Source of the DNA: Pseudonocardia hierapolitana
GTDB taxonomy: Bacteria; Actinomycetota; Actinomycetes; Mycobacteriales; Pseudonocardiaceae
Assembly: GCF_007994075.1 (NCBI RefSeq)
Contig: NZ_VIWU01000001.1
Span: 3,782,001 to 3,846,000 of the forward strand
Reading direction: 5' to 3'
DNA: 64,000 bases
In this document: positions 16,032 through 24,614 of the stretch, one piece after another
Position numbering within the stretch: the first letter of the stretch is position 1
Layout of the letters: each line of letters starts with the position of its first letter
Made by a program: the position numbers and the translations under genes
The notes under the pieces: model-generated
Database searches by the model: none
What the model saw: only the letters and a program-made list of their open reading frames with translations
What the model was told of the DNA's origin: nothing

Positions 16032-16963
16032 CGAACCGCGAGCCTGCGGATGTGGTCGACCAGCTCGGGCGGCTCGGTGACGTGGAAGTCGAGCCCGAGC
16101 ATCCCGATCCACACCGCCACGATCTCCAGGCTGTCGCCGCCGGTGACGAGCACGCTCCGGTGCTCGTCGATGGTCTCCACCACCCCGACCGTCGGGTTGA
16201 TGCGGGCGAGCACCTCCTCGGCGGGGGCGTCCACCTCGATCCGCGCGTGCACCGACCAGCCGGTGAACGCGACATCGCGCAGCACGAACGCGGTGTAGTC
16301 CCCACCGGGAAGCGGGTCGGGTGTGAAGCGGGCGCCGCCCGGCACCTTGAGCCGCATCCAGTCCACGCGGTAGCTGCGCCACTCCCGGGTGCGCCGCTCG
16401 CGGGCCACCACGTACCACCGCTGCTGCCAGCTCACCAGCCGGTACGGCTCGGCCTCCACGTGCTCGTCGTCGCGGTGGACGAAGCGGATGCCGGTGCTGT
16501 CGCGAACGGCCACCGCGAGTTCGGTGAGCAGGGCCGGGTCGACGGGCGTGACGGTCACGTTGGTGGCGGTGTCCGCCGGGCCGGTCGAGGTGCTCTCGTG
16601 CAGGGCCCTGACCCTGCGGCGCAGCCGGGACGGCAGCACGTGTTCGAGCTTCGCGAGCGCCAGAGCGCTCGACTCCTCGATTCCCCGCACCGCGGTGACC
16701 GCCCGCAGCCCGACCGCGATCGCCACGGCCTCCTCGTCGTCGAGCAACAGGGGTGGGAGCTTGCCGTGGTCGCCGAGCCGATAGCCGCCCTTCGGCCCGC
16801 GGATCGTGTCGATCGGGTAGTCGAGCGCCCTGAGCCGCTCGACGTCCTTGCGGACGGTCCGCTCGCCCACGTCGAGCCGGTCGGCCAGGTCGGCCGCCGG
16901 CCACGTGCGGGGCGTCTGGAGCAGCCCGAGCAGGGTGAGCAGGCGCCCGGAAGTTTCTCGCAC
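15992..16963 (-). CDS. HTH_11/WYL-domain transcriptional regulator (YafY type)
   Basis: A 323-residue regulator. The frame extends upstream, but the GTG at 16963 follows GGAGG by 5 nt and gives the correct N-terminus. A DeoR-like winged helix lies at residues 1-60 (PAADLADRLDVGERTVRKDVERL) and the WYL ligand-binding domain lies in the middle (EPYRLVSWQQRWYVVARERRT...). WYL proteins sense nucleic acids or small ligands. The gene is divergent from the epoxide hydrolase at 17019 with only 55 bp between, so control of that gene is likely. Confidence 0.9.
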   Translation of the reverse strand: MRETSGRLLTLLGLLQTPRTWPAADLADRLDVGERTVRKDVERLRALDYPIDTIRGPKGGYRLGDHGKLPPLLLDDEEAVAIAVGLRAVTAVRGIEESSALALAKLEHVLPSRLRRRVRALHESTSTGPADTATNVTVTPVDPALLTELAVAVRDSTGIRFVHRDDEHVEAEPYRLVSWQQRWYVVARERRTREWRSYRVDWMRLKVPGGARFTPDPLPGGDYTAFVLRDVAFTGWSVHARIEVDAPAEEVLARINPTVGVVETIDEHRSVLVTGGDSLEIVAVWIGMLGLDFHVTEPPELVDHIRRLAVRYADALPARTRSS

Positions 16964-17005
16964 AAGTCCTCCGAGTACAGGAACGAACCGTGCCGGTACC
17001 GCCGA

Positions 17006-17011
17006 TAGCGT
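17006..17011 (+). promoter_or_regulatory. Leaderless -10 box for the epoxide hydrolase gene
   Basis: TAGCGT is followed by 7 nt and the ATG at 17019, in the 55-bp gap shared with the divergent WYL regulator. Confidence 0.45.
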
Positions 17012-17018
17012 AGCCACC

Positions 17019-18143
17019 ATGACCAGCACCCAGACGCTCTCCCTCCGCCCCTTCGAGATCGCGGTCCCCCAGGCCGACCTCGACGACCTGCAGCACCGGC
17101 TCGAGATCACCCGCTTCCCCGAGCCGGCTCCGGGCGACGACTGGAGCTACGGCACCCCGGTCGGCTACCTGCGCGAGATGGTGGGGCACTGGCGCACCGC
17201 GTTCGACTGGCGGGCGCAGGAGGCGCGGATGAACGAGTTCCCGCACTTCCTCACCGAGATCGACGGCCAGACCGTCCACTTCCTGCACGTGCGCTCGGCC
17301 GTCGAGGACGCCACCCCGATCGTGCTGACCCACACCTACCCGGGCTCCTTCGCCGACTTCCTCGACGTGATCGGCCCGCTCACGGACCCGGAGGCGCACG
17401 GCGGCCGTGCCGAGGACGCCTTCCACGTCGTGATCCCCTCGATCCCCGGCTTCGGGTTCAGCACCCCGCTCGCCGAGGGCGAGTGGACGATGGCGCGGGT
17501 GGCTCGCACCTGGGACGCGTTGATGCGCGGGCTCGGGTACGACTCGTACGCAGCACACGGGAGCGACGGCGGGGCGATGGTCTCCCGGGAGCTCGCGATC
17601 CTGAACCCGCCCGGGTTCCTCGGCGCCCACGTGCTGCAGCTCTTCTCGTTCCCGTCCGGCGACCCGGCGGAGTTCGAGAAGATGACGCCGGCCGACTACG
17701 CGGCGCTGGAGTTCGCGGGCTGGTTCCAGACCGTCAACGGGTACGCGCTGATGAACGCCTCCCGGCCGCAGACGATCGCGGCGGCCCTGTCGGACTCGCC
17801 GGTCGGCCAGCTCGCCTACAACGAACTGTTCGAGAACTTCGGCAACGGCACGAGCCTGGTGAGCCGGGACCAAGTCCTGACGCAGGTGACGCTCTACTGG
17901 CTCACGAACACCTCGGCGACGGCCGCGCGCTACCACCACGCCGAGCGGAACGCCGAGCCCGTCGTCAACAACGGGCCGATCGGCGTCACGGTGTTCGCCG
18001 ACGACTTCAAGTCGATGCGGCCCTTCGCCGAGCGGGACAACACGAACATCGTGTCGTGGACCGAGCGGCCGCGCGGCGGGCACTTCGCGGCGATGGAGGT
18101 GCCGCAGGACCTGGCGGAGGAGATCCGCGCCTTCTACGCCTGA
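17019..18143 (+). CDS. Epoxide hydrolase (EHN-type alpha/beta hydrolase)
   Basis: A 374-residue protein with the N-terminal epoxide-hydrolase cap (LRPFEIAVPQADLDDLQHRLEITRFPE) followed by an alpha/beta hydrolase core. The nucleophile Asp is in HGSDGGAMVS (about residue 187), the oxyanion turn is HTYPGS where most relatives have HGWPGS, and the catalytic His is in RGGHFAAME near the end. It would hydrolyse an epoxide to a diol in the cytoplasm; the substrate is unknown. Codon usage is host-like, unlike the second homologue at 21274 in the tRNA island. It is divergent from a WYL regulator. Confidence 0.88.
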   Translation: MTSTQTLSLRPFEIAVPQADLDDLQHRLEITRFPEPAPGDDWSYGTPVGYLREMVGHWRTAFDWRAQEARMNEFPHFLTEIDGQTVHFLHVRSAVEDATPIVLTHTYPGSFADFLDVIGPLTDPEAHGGRAEDAFHVVIPSIPGFGFSTPLAEGEWTMARVARTWDALMRGLGYDSYAAHGSDGGAMVSRELAILNPPGFLGAHVLQLFSFPSGDPAEFEKMTPADYAALEFAGWFQTVNGYALMNASRPQTIAAALSDSPVGQLAYNELFENFGNGTSLVSRDQVLTQVTLYWLTNTSATAARYHHAERNAEPVVNNGPIGVTVFADDFKSMRPFAERDNTNIVSWTERPRGGHFAAMEVPQDLAEEIRAFYA

Positions 18144-18835
18144 GGCATCCGGAAGAAGATCATCGGGTTGTCGCCGGGCCCGCGTACCGGCGACAACCCC
18201 AGCTCCTCGCGCAGCCCGGTGAGCGTCCCGTAGACGCCCCGGGCCTTCGCGCGTGACGGGGTGAAGAACTCCACGCCCCGCTCGTCCAGCCAGCGGACGA
18301 CGACCTTCCCCTCGTGCAGGGGCAGCGTGGTGCGGAAGTGGAAGACGTCGTGCACGCTCACCGGGATCCCGGACGGCACCCGCGGGAACAGGTGCTCGAG
18401 GTACCAGCGCGCGAAGCGGCTGCTGTGCGCGGCGTCGACGAAGAGGTAGCCGGTGTCGGCGGGCACGCGGTCCAGGGTCTCCCGAATGTCGCCCGGTACG
18501 AACGTCCAGCGCCCGTCCGCCAGATCCGGCGGCACGTTGCGCACGACATTGTCGATCCGGTCGAAGCTGTGCAGCTCCCCCACCCCGTTGTCGCGGAGCG
18601 CGCTGAGGATCCACGACGTCGACCAGCCGTGGAACGTCCCCAGCTCCATCACGATCGCCGGCCGCGTCGCTCGCAGCAGGAGGTAGGTGATCTCCGCCTC
18701 GAGGTCGTCGAGCTGCGGGGTCATCCGCGCACCCATCGACTCCGCGTACTCCCGCTGCTGCTTCCCCACCGCGGCGAGGTCGCCCGCGTACTCGCGGTAG
18801 AGCGCGCCGACGTACGCCAGGTCGATCTTCTCCAC
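18134..18835 (-). CDS. Class I SAM-dependent methyltransferase (Methyltransf_24-like)
   Basis: A 233-residue protein. The GTG at 18835 is preceded by GGAGG at 7 nt and is preferred over upstream in-frame codons. The SAM-binding motif I is VMELGTFHGWSTSWIL (about residues 73-88), followed by an acidic post-I residue in ELHSFDRID and the segment GYLFVDAAHSSRFARWYLEH. The sequence resembles CmcI- and O-methyltransferase-type enzymes of secondary metabolism, but the substrate is not evident. Its 3' end overlaps the convergent epoxide hydrolase by 10 bp. Confidence 0.82.
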   Translation of the reverse strand: MEKIDLAYVGALYREYAGDLAAVGKQQREYAESMGARMTPQLDDLEAEITYLLLRATRPAIVMELGTFHGWSTSWILSALRDNGVGELHSFDRIDNVVRNVPPDLADGRWTFVPGDIRETLDRVPADTGYLFVDAAHSSRFARWYLEHLFPRVPSGIPVSVHDVFHFRTTLPLHEGKVVVRWLDERGVEFFTPSRAKARGVYGTLTGLREELGLSPVRGPGDNPMIFFRMPQA

Positions 18836-18929
18836 GGGGCGGCCTCCAGCGCTCGGTACCGGCCAGGCCACTGTATCCGCCGGTCAGCGGCTCACCGGGC
18901 CGGGCGACAGGGTGCCGGAGGCCGGTCGC

Positions 18930-18935
18930 TACACT
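18930..18935 (+). promoter_or_regulatory. Probable -10 box of the tRNA gene
   Basis: TACACT ends 16 bp before the first tRNA base, a normal distance for a short leader. Confidence 0.45.
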
Positions 18936-18951
18936 GGGCCGCGCACCACCC

Positions 18952-19025
18952 GCCGCCTTAGCTCAGTCGGTTAGAGCGACGCACTCGTAATGCGTAGGTC
19001 TGGGGTTCGACTCCCCAAGGCGGCT
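18952..19025 (+). tRNA. tRNA-Thr (anticodon CGT)
   Basis: A full cloverleaf can be drawn: acceptor GCCGCCT pairs with AGGCGGC, the D arm is GCTCAGTCGGTTAGAGC, the anticodon loop CTCGTAA is closed by CGCA/TGCG, and the T arm is GGGGTTCGACTCCCC. The CGT anticodon reads ACG threonine codons. CCA is encoded at 19026-19028. The gene is the left attachment site of the element that follows. Confidence 0.95.
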
Positions 19026-19028
19026 CCA
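18981..19028 (+). repeat. attL-like repeat (3' part of tRNA-Thr)
   Basis: These 48 bp, covering the anticodon loop to the encoded CCA, recur at 22974-23021 with one mismatch at the fourteenth base. The pair marks the ends of an integrated element. Confidence 0.85.
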
Positions 19029-19042
19029 TGTAGATACGCAGG

Positions 19043-19816
19043 TCATACGGCATCCCGCCCGCTTGCGGCCCGCTCGGGGAGCATGATCACCCGTCGGTTG
19101 GTCCGCACCTGGTCCGCATCCGATGTGATCGTGGCGGTGTGGAGGCGGCTCGCCAGCGTGTCCAAGTCGTCGTCAAACAGCTTCGCGTAGACCTCCAACG
19201 TGACCTTCGGTGAGCTGTGCCCGAGCATCCGGCAAACCGCGAGGACGGACGCGCCCGCCTGCACCGCCAGCGACGCCGCCGTGTGCCGCAGCCCGTGAGG
19301 GGTGACGCCGACGATGCCGGCCCGCTTCGCCGCGGCGTCGAACACCCGCTTGCGGAAGTTGCCGTTGCGCAGGAACCCGCCCTCAGGTGCGGGGAACAGG
19401 AGATCGTCGGGCCGGTGCCCCCGGGCCGCGATCGCCTTCTCCAGGTCGGTCAGTAGGAACTCGGGGATTGGCACCGACCGGCGTTCGTGATCCTTCGGCG
19501 TACCGAGCTCGGCCCGGCCCTTCACCTCGGCCATCGCCTGCTCGATGTGCCGCCGTCGCCGCATCAGGTCGACGTCTCGCACCCGCAATGCCGCGACCTC
19601 GCCCCAGCGCAATCCGATGTACCCCAGAACGTAGATCGGGGTCGCGTACTCGCCGCACTCGTCGGCCAGCTGCTGAACCTGCGCGTGCGTCAGGAACACC
19701 TTCGGTCGGGCCGTCGCCCGCGGGAGCGGCACACCGGCGGCGGGGTTGCGGGACAGCCGGCCGTCGAGCACTGCGTACTTCAGCGCGAGCGCGAGCACTC
19801 GGTGGATGTAGTGCAC
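19043..19816 (-). CDS. Tyrosine recombinase catalytic domain (remnant of integrase)
   Basis: A 257-residue open frame from a GTG that holds a complete tyrosine-recombinase catalytic domain. Arg lies in GYIGLRWGEVAALR, Lys in GTPKDHERRSVPI, the HxxR box is HGLRHTAASLA, the following His is LGHSSPKVT and the nucleophile Tyr is in LEVYAKLF. It starts 15 bp beyond the tRNA attachment site, as integrases of tRNA-targeted elements do. The usual SAM-like N-terminal domain is encoded upstream in the same frame but is separated by a TGA at 19904-19906, so this is the surviving half of a broken gene. It may be inactive for lack of the DNA-binding half. Confidence 0.8.
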   Translation of the reverse strand: MHYIHRVLALALKYAVLDGRLSRNPAAGVPLPRATARPKVFLTHAQVQQLADECGEYATPIYVLGYIGLRWGEVAALRVRDVDLMRRRRHIEQAMAEVKGRAELGTPKDHERRSVPIPEFLLTDLEKAIAARGHRPDDLLFPAPEGGFLRNGNFRKRVFDAAAKRAGIVGVTPHGLRHTAASLAVQAGASVLAVCRMLGHSSPKVTLEVYAKLFDDDLDTLASRLHTATITSDADQVRTNRRVIMLPERAASGRDAV

Positions 19817-20058
19817 GGCCGCCGGGGCGAGCCCGGACGCGCTGAGCTCGCCGGGCCATGCGGCGACGTCGGCCGGGGCAACCTCGGCCAGGGCGACGTT
19901 CCGTCATCTGGGCCGGATGTGCTTCTCCACGATCGCCTCGTACCGGACGCGCGTCGTCGGCTTGAGCTGCTGCTGCGCTCGTCTGCGGCCGCCCGGACCC
20001 GTACGACCCCGGTCCGCGGCTGCTGCTTGACCGCCGGTTCGGCCCGCGCCGCCGCCAT
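19817..20058 (-). pseudogene. N-terminal part of the integrase, disrupted
   Basis: Reading upstream of the catalytic domain, the frame gives ALAEVAPADVAAWPGELSAS, typical of the recombinase SAM-like domain. It then hits a TGA at 19904-19906 where relatives have IRPRWG, and beyond it LKPTTRVRYEAIVEKHIRPR in the same frame. Farther upstream the likely start (AEPAVKQQPRTGVVRVRAAADE) is in another frame, so at least one frameshift accompanies the nonsense codon. Confidence 0.6.
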
Positions 20059-20112
20059 GTGGTGATCCGGCGGCGCGGATGAGCCGGAAGCGGCCCGACC
20101 TGTTCGACGACG

Positions 20113-20464
20113 ATGGCCGCCGGTGCCGGGCCGGGCGCCGCGCGTGACGGTGTGCGGGTGGTCGACTCGCAGGGCCGGCGGCTGCGCGGCCGCACCGCGT
20201 TGGAGCGGGCGGCGATCGAGACGGCCCGCCGGATGCGGGCGGCCGGGCAGAAGGTCGGTCAGGTCGAGCCGCTACCGACGCCCTGGACCTCGAGCGGGTC
20301 ACCAAGTTGGCCGCGCACCTCCGTTTGGTCCTGGCCGACGTCGACGTCAGCCGACTGGACGCAACCCCCACGATGCGGGCGCGGCTCGAGGCCGCGGCGG
20401 CCGCGCTCGACGCGCTCCACGACGAGCCGGCCCCGATCGACCTGGACCGGCTGCCCCATCGTTG
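20113..20464 (+). pseudogene. Frameshifted small element-encoded protein
   Basis: One frame gives DGVRVVDSQGRRLRGRTALERAAIETARRMRAAG from about 20150. Near 20275 the sensible reading moves to another frame (ALDLERVTKLAAHLRL...LDLDRLPHR) and ends in TGA at about 20464. Joined, the two would make an Ala/Arg/Leu-rich helical protein of about 110 residues. I do not recognise it; its position suggests an accessory gene of the integrated element. Confidence 0.35.
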
Positions 20465-20499
20465 ATAGGGGATCAGGTGATCGCCCTTCACAGGCCGCT

Positions 20500-20860
20500 G
20501 ACCAGTGCGGACGCCAGGCCGTATCACCGAATCTCACGCGCTGAGCCGGACAGTGGCGCCCAGCGCGCGTGACGGCGGTGATCAGCTGCTCGAGCGCGGG
20601 CAAACGAGTGGGTGGGAGCAACGGCCGGGCGAGCTCGCAGGCCTCGCGGAGATCACCGAGGTAGGCCGGTGCCAGGCGGGTGACCAGCCGCTGCGCCGTG
20701 TCCATGAACCAGTCCTGCTCGACCGCGGTGAGCTCGGTCCGCGCGGCCTCGATCGTCGCACCGGGTGGCTGTTCGCGTCGGGCCACTACCACCGCCACCG
20801 CGTACTGGGCTCGGAGCTCACCCTTACCAGCCAGCCCGGCATCGACATCGATGGGCCCGG
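20500..20860 (-). pseudogene. Fragment of an unrecognised helical protein
   Basis: An open minus-strand stretch reads convincingly as protein in its middle (ARTELTAVEQDWFMDTAQRL, then LREACELARPLLPPTRLP). It has no clear start, and its downstream half runs across the plus-strand remnant at 20266-20464, so its true end is unknown. I take it as a decayed gene of the integrated element. Confidence 0.3.
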
Positions 20861-20908
20861 CCGGCTGCTGCGCTACGTGCGGACCAGCAGCGGCGATGTC
20901 GGAAGGGG

Positions 20909-21263
20909 ATGGTCCGCTACGACCACACCGGCATCTACGACCCGGAGCGCAACGACGCGTCGCCGGCGTACCTCCAGCGGTTCTACGCCAACGACCTGCG
21001 GTACGCGGCCAACCCGACCGTCCAGGGCGAGCACAACGTGTGCACCTGTACGGCGGGGCCGCCTAGGCGATCCACCCCATAAAGGCAGCCTACAAATGGC
21101 AGAACAATCGGACCGAGCCCCGGGACGCATTCGGCGGCTTGCAGACGCTCTACGACGGAGGACGATGGCTCGCTTCTCCTACATGGGAGCGTCACGTCCG
21201 TCACCGCGCCGGACGGTGCGCAGGTGCGCTACGAGTACATCAACCGGCAGGCCCACACCTAAA
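20909..21263 (+). other. Gene debris inside the tRNA island
   Basis: Short stretches read as protein without forming a gene: MVRYDHTGIYDPERNDASPA from 20909, KWQNNRTEPRDAFGGLQTLY near 21085 in another frame, and TAPDGAQVRYEYINRQAHT ending in TAA at 21259-21261. That stop runs straight into the ribosome site of the next gene (TAAAGGAGA). These look like remnants of one or more displaced genes. Confidence 0.35.
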
Positions 21264-21273
21264 GGAGACCACC

Positions 21274-22458
21274 ATGACCGATCTCGAAGTCCGCCCCTTC
21301 CGCATCGACGACGTTCCGGAAGAGGATCTCGTCGACCTCCGCCGGCGTATCGCGGCGACGCGCTGGCCCGAAAAGGAAACTGTCGAAGATCAGTCGCAGG
21401 GGCCGCGGCTCGCGACGATGCAGGCACTCGCGCGCTATTGGGAGACGGAGTACGACTGGCGCAAGTGCGAGGAGAAACTGAAGGCCCTACCGCACTTCAT
21501 CACCGAGATCGATGGGCTGGACATTCATTTCATTCACGTTCGTTCGGAAGATGAAGATGCGTTGCCGCTCATCGTCACGCACGGATGGCCCGGCTCGGTC
21601 ATCGAGCAGCTGAAGATCATCGATCCGCTGACCAATCCGACGGCACATGGCGCGAGCGCATCGGACGCTTTCCATCTGGTGATTCCGTCGATGCCGGGCT
21701 ACGGATTCTCCGGCAAGCCGACGAGTCCCGGCTGGGACCAAGCGCGCATCGCGCGTGCCTGGGCGGTGCTGATGAAGCGCCTTGGATACACGCGATATGT
21801 GGCGCAAGGCGGGGATTGGGGCGCGATTATCAACGACGTGATGGCGACGCAGGGATATCCGGAATTGATCGGTTTCCACACGAACCTCCCCAACGCGATT
21901 CCCCCCGAAATCAACAAGGCGGCCGCGGCCGGCAGCCCGCCGCCATCGGGTCTCTCGGCCGAAGAGAAGCGCGCGTACGAGACGATTGTCGTTTTATACA
22001 AGACTATTCCAACTCAGTTCTTCATGGCGTCGCACCCGCAAACGATGTATGGCGTCGCGGATTCACCCGTCGGCGTGGCGGCCTGGATGCTAGACCACGA
22101 CCCGGTTAGTCTGCAGCTGATCGCACGTGCTTTTGACGGGGAGCCAACAGGCCTTACCCGGGACGATGTGCTCGACAACGCCACGCTCTTCTGGTTGACG
22201 AACACGACGATCTCTGCGGCTCGACTTTATAGGGAGGGGTTCGCCAAGGCCGACTTCGGACCCAAGAACATTTCCATCCCGGTTGCGGTGAGTGTCTTTC
22301 CTGACGAGCAAATTCAGGCCCCGCGGAGTTGGGCAGAGCAGGCCTATCCCAACCTCATCCATTACAACAAGCTCGACAAAGGCGGGCACTTCGCGGCATG
22401 GGAGCAGCCGCAGCTGTTGTCAGAAGAGGTACGCACGGGCTTAAGATCTTTGCGCTAG
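21274..22458 (+). CDS. Epoxide hydrolase of foreign origin
   Basis: A 394-residue EHN-type epoxide hydrolase starting at an ATG with AAAGGAGA upstream. It shows the cap domain (VRPFRIDDVPEEDLVDLRRRI), the oxyanion turn HGWPGS, the nucleophile Asp in AQGGDWGAIIND (about residue 186) and the terminal His in DKGGHFAAWEQP. Unlike the host-like paralogue at 17019, it uses many A/T-ending codons (GAA, GAT, ATT, ACT, TTT), giving a visibly lower third-position GC. That, and its location inside a tRNA island, indicates recent acquisition, possibly from a proteobacterium. It is the only intact gene in the island. Confidence 0.88.
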   Translation: MTDLEVRPFRIDDVPEEDLVDLRRRIAATRWPEKETVEDQSQGPRLATMQALARYWETEYDWRKCEEKLKALPHFITEIDGLDIHFIHVRSEDEDALPLIVTHGWPGSVIEQLKIIDPLTNPTAHGASASDAFHLVIPSMPGYGFSGKPTSPGWDQARIARAWAVLMKRLGYTRYVAQGGDWGAIINDVMATQGYPELIGFHTNLPNAIPPEINKAAAAGSPPPSGLSAEEKRAYETIVVLYKTIPTQFFMASHPQTMYGVADSPVGVAAWMLDHDPVSLQLIARAFDGEPTGLTRDDVLDNATLFWLTNTTISAARLYREGFAKADFGPKNISIPVAVSVFPDEQIQAPRSWAEQAYPNLIHYNKLDKGGHFAAWEQPQLLSEEVRTGLRSLR

Positions 22459-22550
22459 CCCGACCCATTCGCAACCGGGAGGGCCAGGGCGACCGCGGTA
22501 CACGGGCCGCTGCTTGAGGAACGGCCGGGTGTCGTAGCGCTCGCTCGGTA

Positions 22551-22716
22551 GCGACGTCCGCTCGTCGTCGACGGGCTCGTCGACGCGGGGGTCGTGGCCG
22601 ATGACGACGACGCGCACGTCGAGCGCGTCATGCCGGTCATCACCGCCCCGGACCGGAACGCCGCGCCGCTCGTGCTCGTCGTCGAGCTGCTCGACGCTGC
22701 GGCCGCCCAGCGGTAA
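22551..22716 (+). pseudogene. Phage-like gene tail (RusA-like?)
   Basis: From an in-frame TAG near 22551 the frame reads LVVDGLVDAGVVADDDDAHV...APLVLVVELLDAAAAQR and stops at 22714-22716. This resembles the C-terminus of RusA-type Holliday-junction resolvases (DALxxAGVxxDDxxV...). No start or N-terminal part is present. The assignment is weak. Confidence 0.25.
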
Positions 22717-22735
22717 CAGCAGCGGAAGCGGGCCG

Positions 22736-22990
22736 ATGCTTGCCGTGGATGCTGCCATCGCAGTCGCCTTCGTCGCCGCCTTGATATCCGTGGTCGTCGG
22801 CGCGCTCAGCGCCTCAGCCACCGCCTGGAGTGCACACAACACCGCGAAGACCGCACGCGAAGGCCCAATCGAGCAGCGACGCGCCGACGCCTATCTACGG
22901 GTGCTGACCATCGTCGAACGCGAGGGACACTGGACCGAGGCCTGGATTGCAAACGGCTGTAAACGCTCTCAAGGCACTCGTAATGCCTAG
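22736..22990 (+). CDS. Small membrane protein truncated at attR
   Basis: An 84-residue ORF from an ATG with one membrane helix (AVAFVAALISVVVGALSASA) followed by a charged segment (EQRRADAYLRVLTIVEREGH). It resembles N-termini of longer actinobacterial proteins with a helix and a cytoplasmic arm. The last 15 residues are read through the right attachment repeat, so the natural C-terminus was cut off when the element integrated. Confidence 0.45.
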   Translation: MLAVDAAIAVAFVAALISVVVGALSASATAWSAHNTAKTAREGPIEQRRADAYLRVLTIVEREGHWTEAWIANGCKRSQGTRNA

Positions 22991-23021
22991 GTCTGGGGTT
23001 CGACTCCCCAAGGCGGCTCCA
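22974..23021 (+). repeat. attR-like repeat (copy of tRNA-Thr 3' part)
   Basis: This matches 18981-19028 at 47 of 48 bases, the difference being C22986 versus G18994, but no 5' half of a tRNA precedes it. It defines the right end of the integrated element of about 4 kb. Confidence 0.85.
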
Positions 23022-23286
23022 CAGCTCACCAGCACGTTCCCCCATGGGCCCTTGTGCGAGGGCTTCCGGGCAGTTCGGGTAGCAGCTCCGCTCCTCACTC
23101 GCCCCACCGCGCGGCTCCCATCCGGCGCGCCACATCCATTGTGGCTCGAACCACCGGCCCGGCAGGGCAAGCCCCGCCGCGAGGAGATCACCACCGGAAG
23201 ATCGCCGGAGTTCTGACGAGGCTTGACCCTCGACCTACCTGAGGGTGGAGAGTGCAGGGTCGTTGGCATCGACCAGGAGTGGCTGG

Positions 23287-23766
23287 ATGGAAGACGACGT
23301 GATGAACCGCGTGACTGCTGCTGTGCAGAGCGGGCAGGCGGGCGATCGAACGACTGCCAGGGAGGACCTGGAGGCGATCTGGGCCGAAGTCGAGCAGCGC
23401 GGGGGAGATGCCTTCCACCGCTGCGTGATCGCGCACTTCTTGGCGGACCTCCAGGACGATGACCGGGACGAGCTGATGTGGGACGAGCGTGCGCTGGCGG
23501 CCGTTGCCGGTGTGACCGACGAGCGGGCGCAGGAGTACCACGAGTCGTTGCAGGTTCGAGGGTTCATGCCGTCGCTGTACCTGAGCCTCGCGGATGATCA
23601 CCGGCGGCTCGGCGACGCGGAACGCGCCCACGAGTATCTCAGCAAGGCACGGACCGTGAGCGATGCGCTCGGCGATGATGCGTACGGCGAACTGGTCAGA
23701 AGCGGCCTGGGGAAGATCAGTCGAGCGCTGACCGACGGCTCGACCGGCCGACTTCCCAGCCACTGA
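23287..23766 (+). CDS. TPR-like hypothetical protein
   Basis: A 159-residue soluble protein from an ATG at 23287 (an in-frame upstream extension adds no plausible sequence). It reads MEDDVMNRVTAAVQSGQAGD... with paired helices (EDLEAIWAEVE, FHRCVIAHFLADLQDD, LSLADDHRRLGDAERAHEYLSKA) of the tetratricopeptide kind. Close relatives are widespread in actinomycetes as hypothetical proteins, often annotated as TPR proteins. It has no catalytic motif and probably mediates protein contacts. Confidence 0.75.
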   Translation: MEDDVMNRVTAAVQSGQAGDRTTAREDLEAIWAEVEQRGGDAFHRCVIAHFLADLQDDDRDELMWDERALAAVAGVTDERAQEYHESLQVRGFMPSLYLSLADDHRRLGDAERAHEYLSKARTVSDALGDDAYGELVRSGLGKISRALTDGSTGRLPSH

Positions 23767-23968
23767 CCTCTGCCCATGGTGTGCGACCGCCAGGCCCGTT
23801 CGGCCCTGGCCGCCCGCATGATGCGGCGCTACGTGCGATCTTCCTGGTCGTACCGCAACACCACGACGCCCCTCGCCCCGCTCGCCGGGCGGCCCCAACC
23901 GACGCAGGCCGTTCCGGCTCGTACCCACCGGCCCCAGTTCGAGCCGGGAGGGACGTCTACACGGGTAC

Positions 23969-24422
23969 GTGACCGATCCACCAGACCGGCTGCAGACCGT
24001 CTTCCGCCTCTCGGTCGTCTTCGCCGTGCTCGCGGCCGCATGGTTGTCCCACAACTGGGGCTCGGACGCCCCGGACGTTGTGAGCAGCGCCGGCGCGGCT
24101 CGTGGAGCCGGGGGGCGCCGCAGGACGTCCAGCTCGTGGCGTGCGCCGAGCGCGTGGCCTCGGGCGGGCAGGTGACGAGCTGCGTCATCGACCCCACCGG
24201 GAACTCCACCGCAGGATCCTGCCCCTGCGCAGCGCCACCATCGAGGTGGTCGTCCGTGAGGCCCGCGCCGGCGCACCGGTCGGAGAGCCGATCGTCGTCG
24301 AGAACGTCACCGGGTGCCCGCTCGAGGCCGAGAGAGGGGGTAGGAGCGGGCCGCGGGACGTGTTCGGCGGCCTGACCGACCGGCACTACGCCGACGTGCT
24401 GCGCTCGTTCGTCGAGGGCTGA
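23969..24422 (+). pseudogene. Frameshifted membrane-anchored protein
   Basis: A GTG at 23969 opens a frame with a membrane or signal helix (LSVVFAVLAAAWLSHNWG). Near 24090 the sensible reading moves to another frame (QDVQLVACAERVASGGQVTS), and near 24210 to a third (ATIEVVVREARAGAPVGEPI ... ADVLRSFVEG, TGA at 24420). Joined, these make one exported protein of about 150 residues. Two frameshifts suggest decay, although sequencing errors cannot be excluded. Confidence 0.5.
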
Positions 24423-24614
24423 TGCCCGGACGGCCACGACCGGCTCGAGATGGAACTCCGGGCCGCCGGCTCAGCCAGGCACGCCGGCTGCCGAGCCGTG
24501 CTGCGTCAGGAGGTTCTCGAAGAGATGTGGCCGGGGATGTCGAGAACCGCCCGACGGCTCCGTCCCCCGCGCAGATGCGGCCACCCGGCCGAACCAACAC
24601 CGAGGAGCCCCGGC

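Noticed and set aside
22974..23021. A second tRNA-Thr gene
   Set aside because: Only the 3' part is present; no acceptor 5' strand or D arm precedes it.
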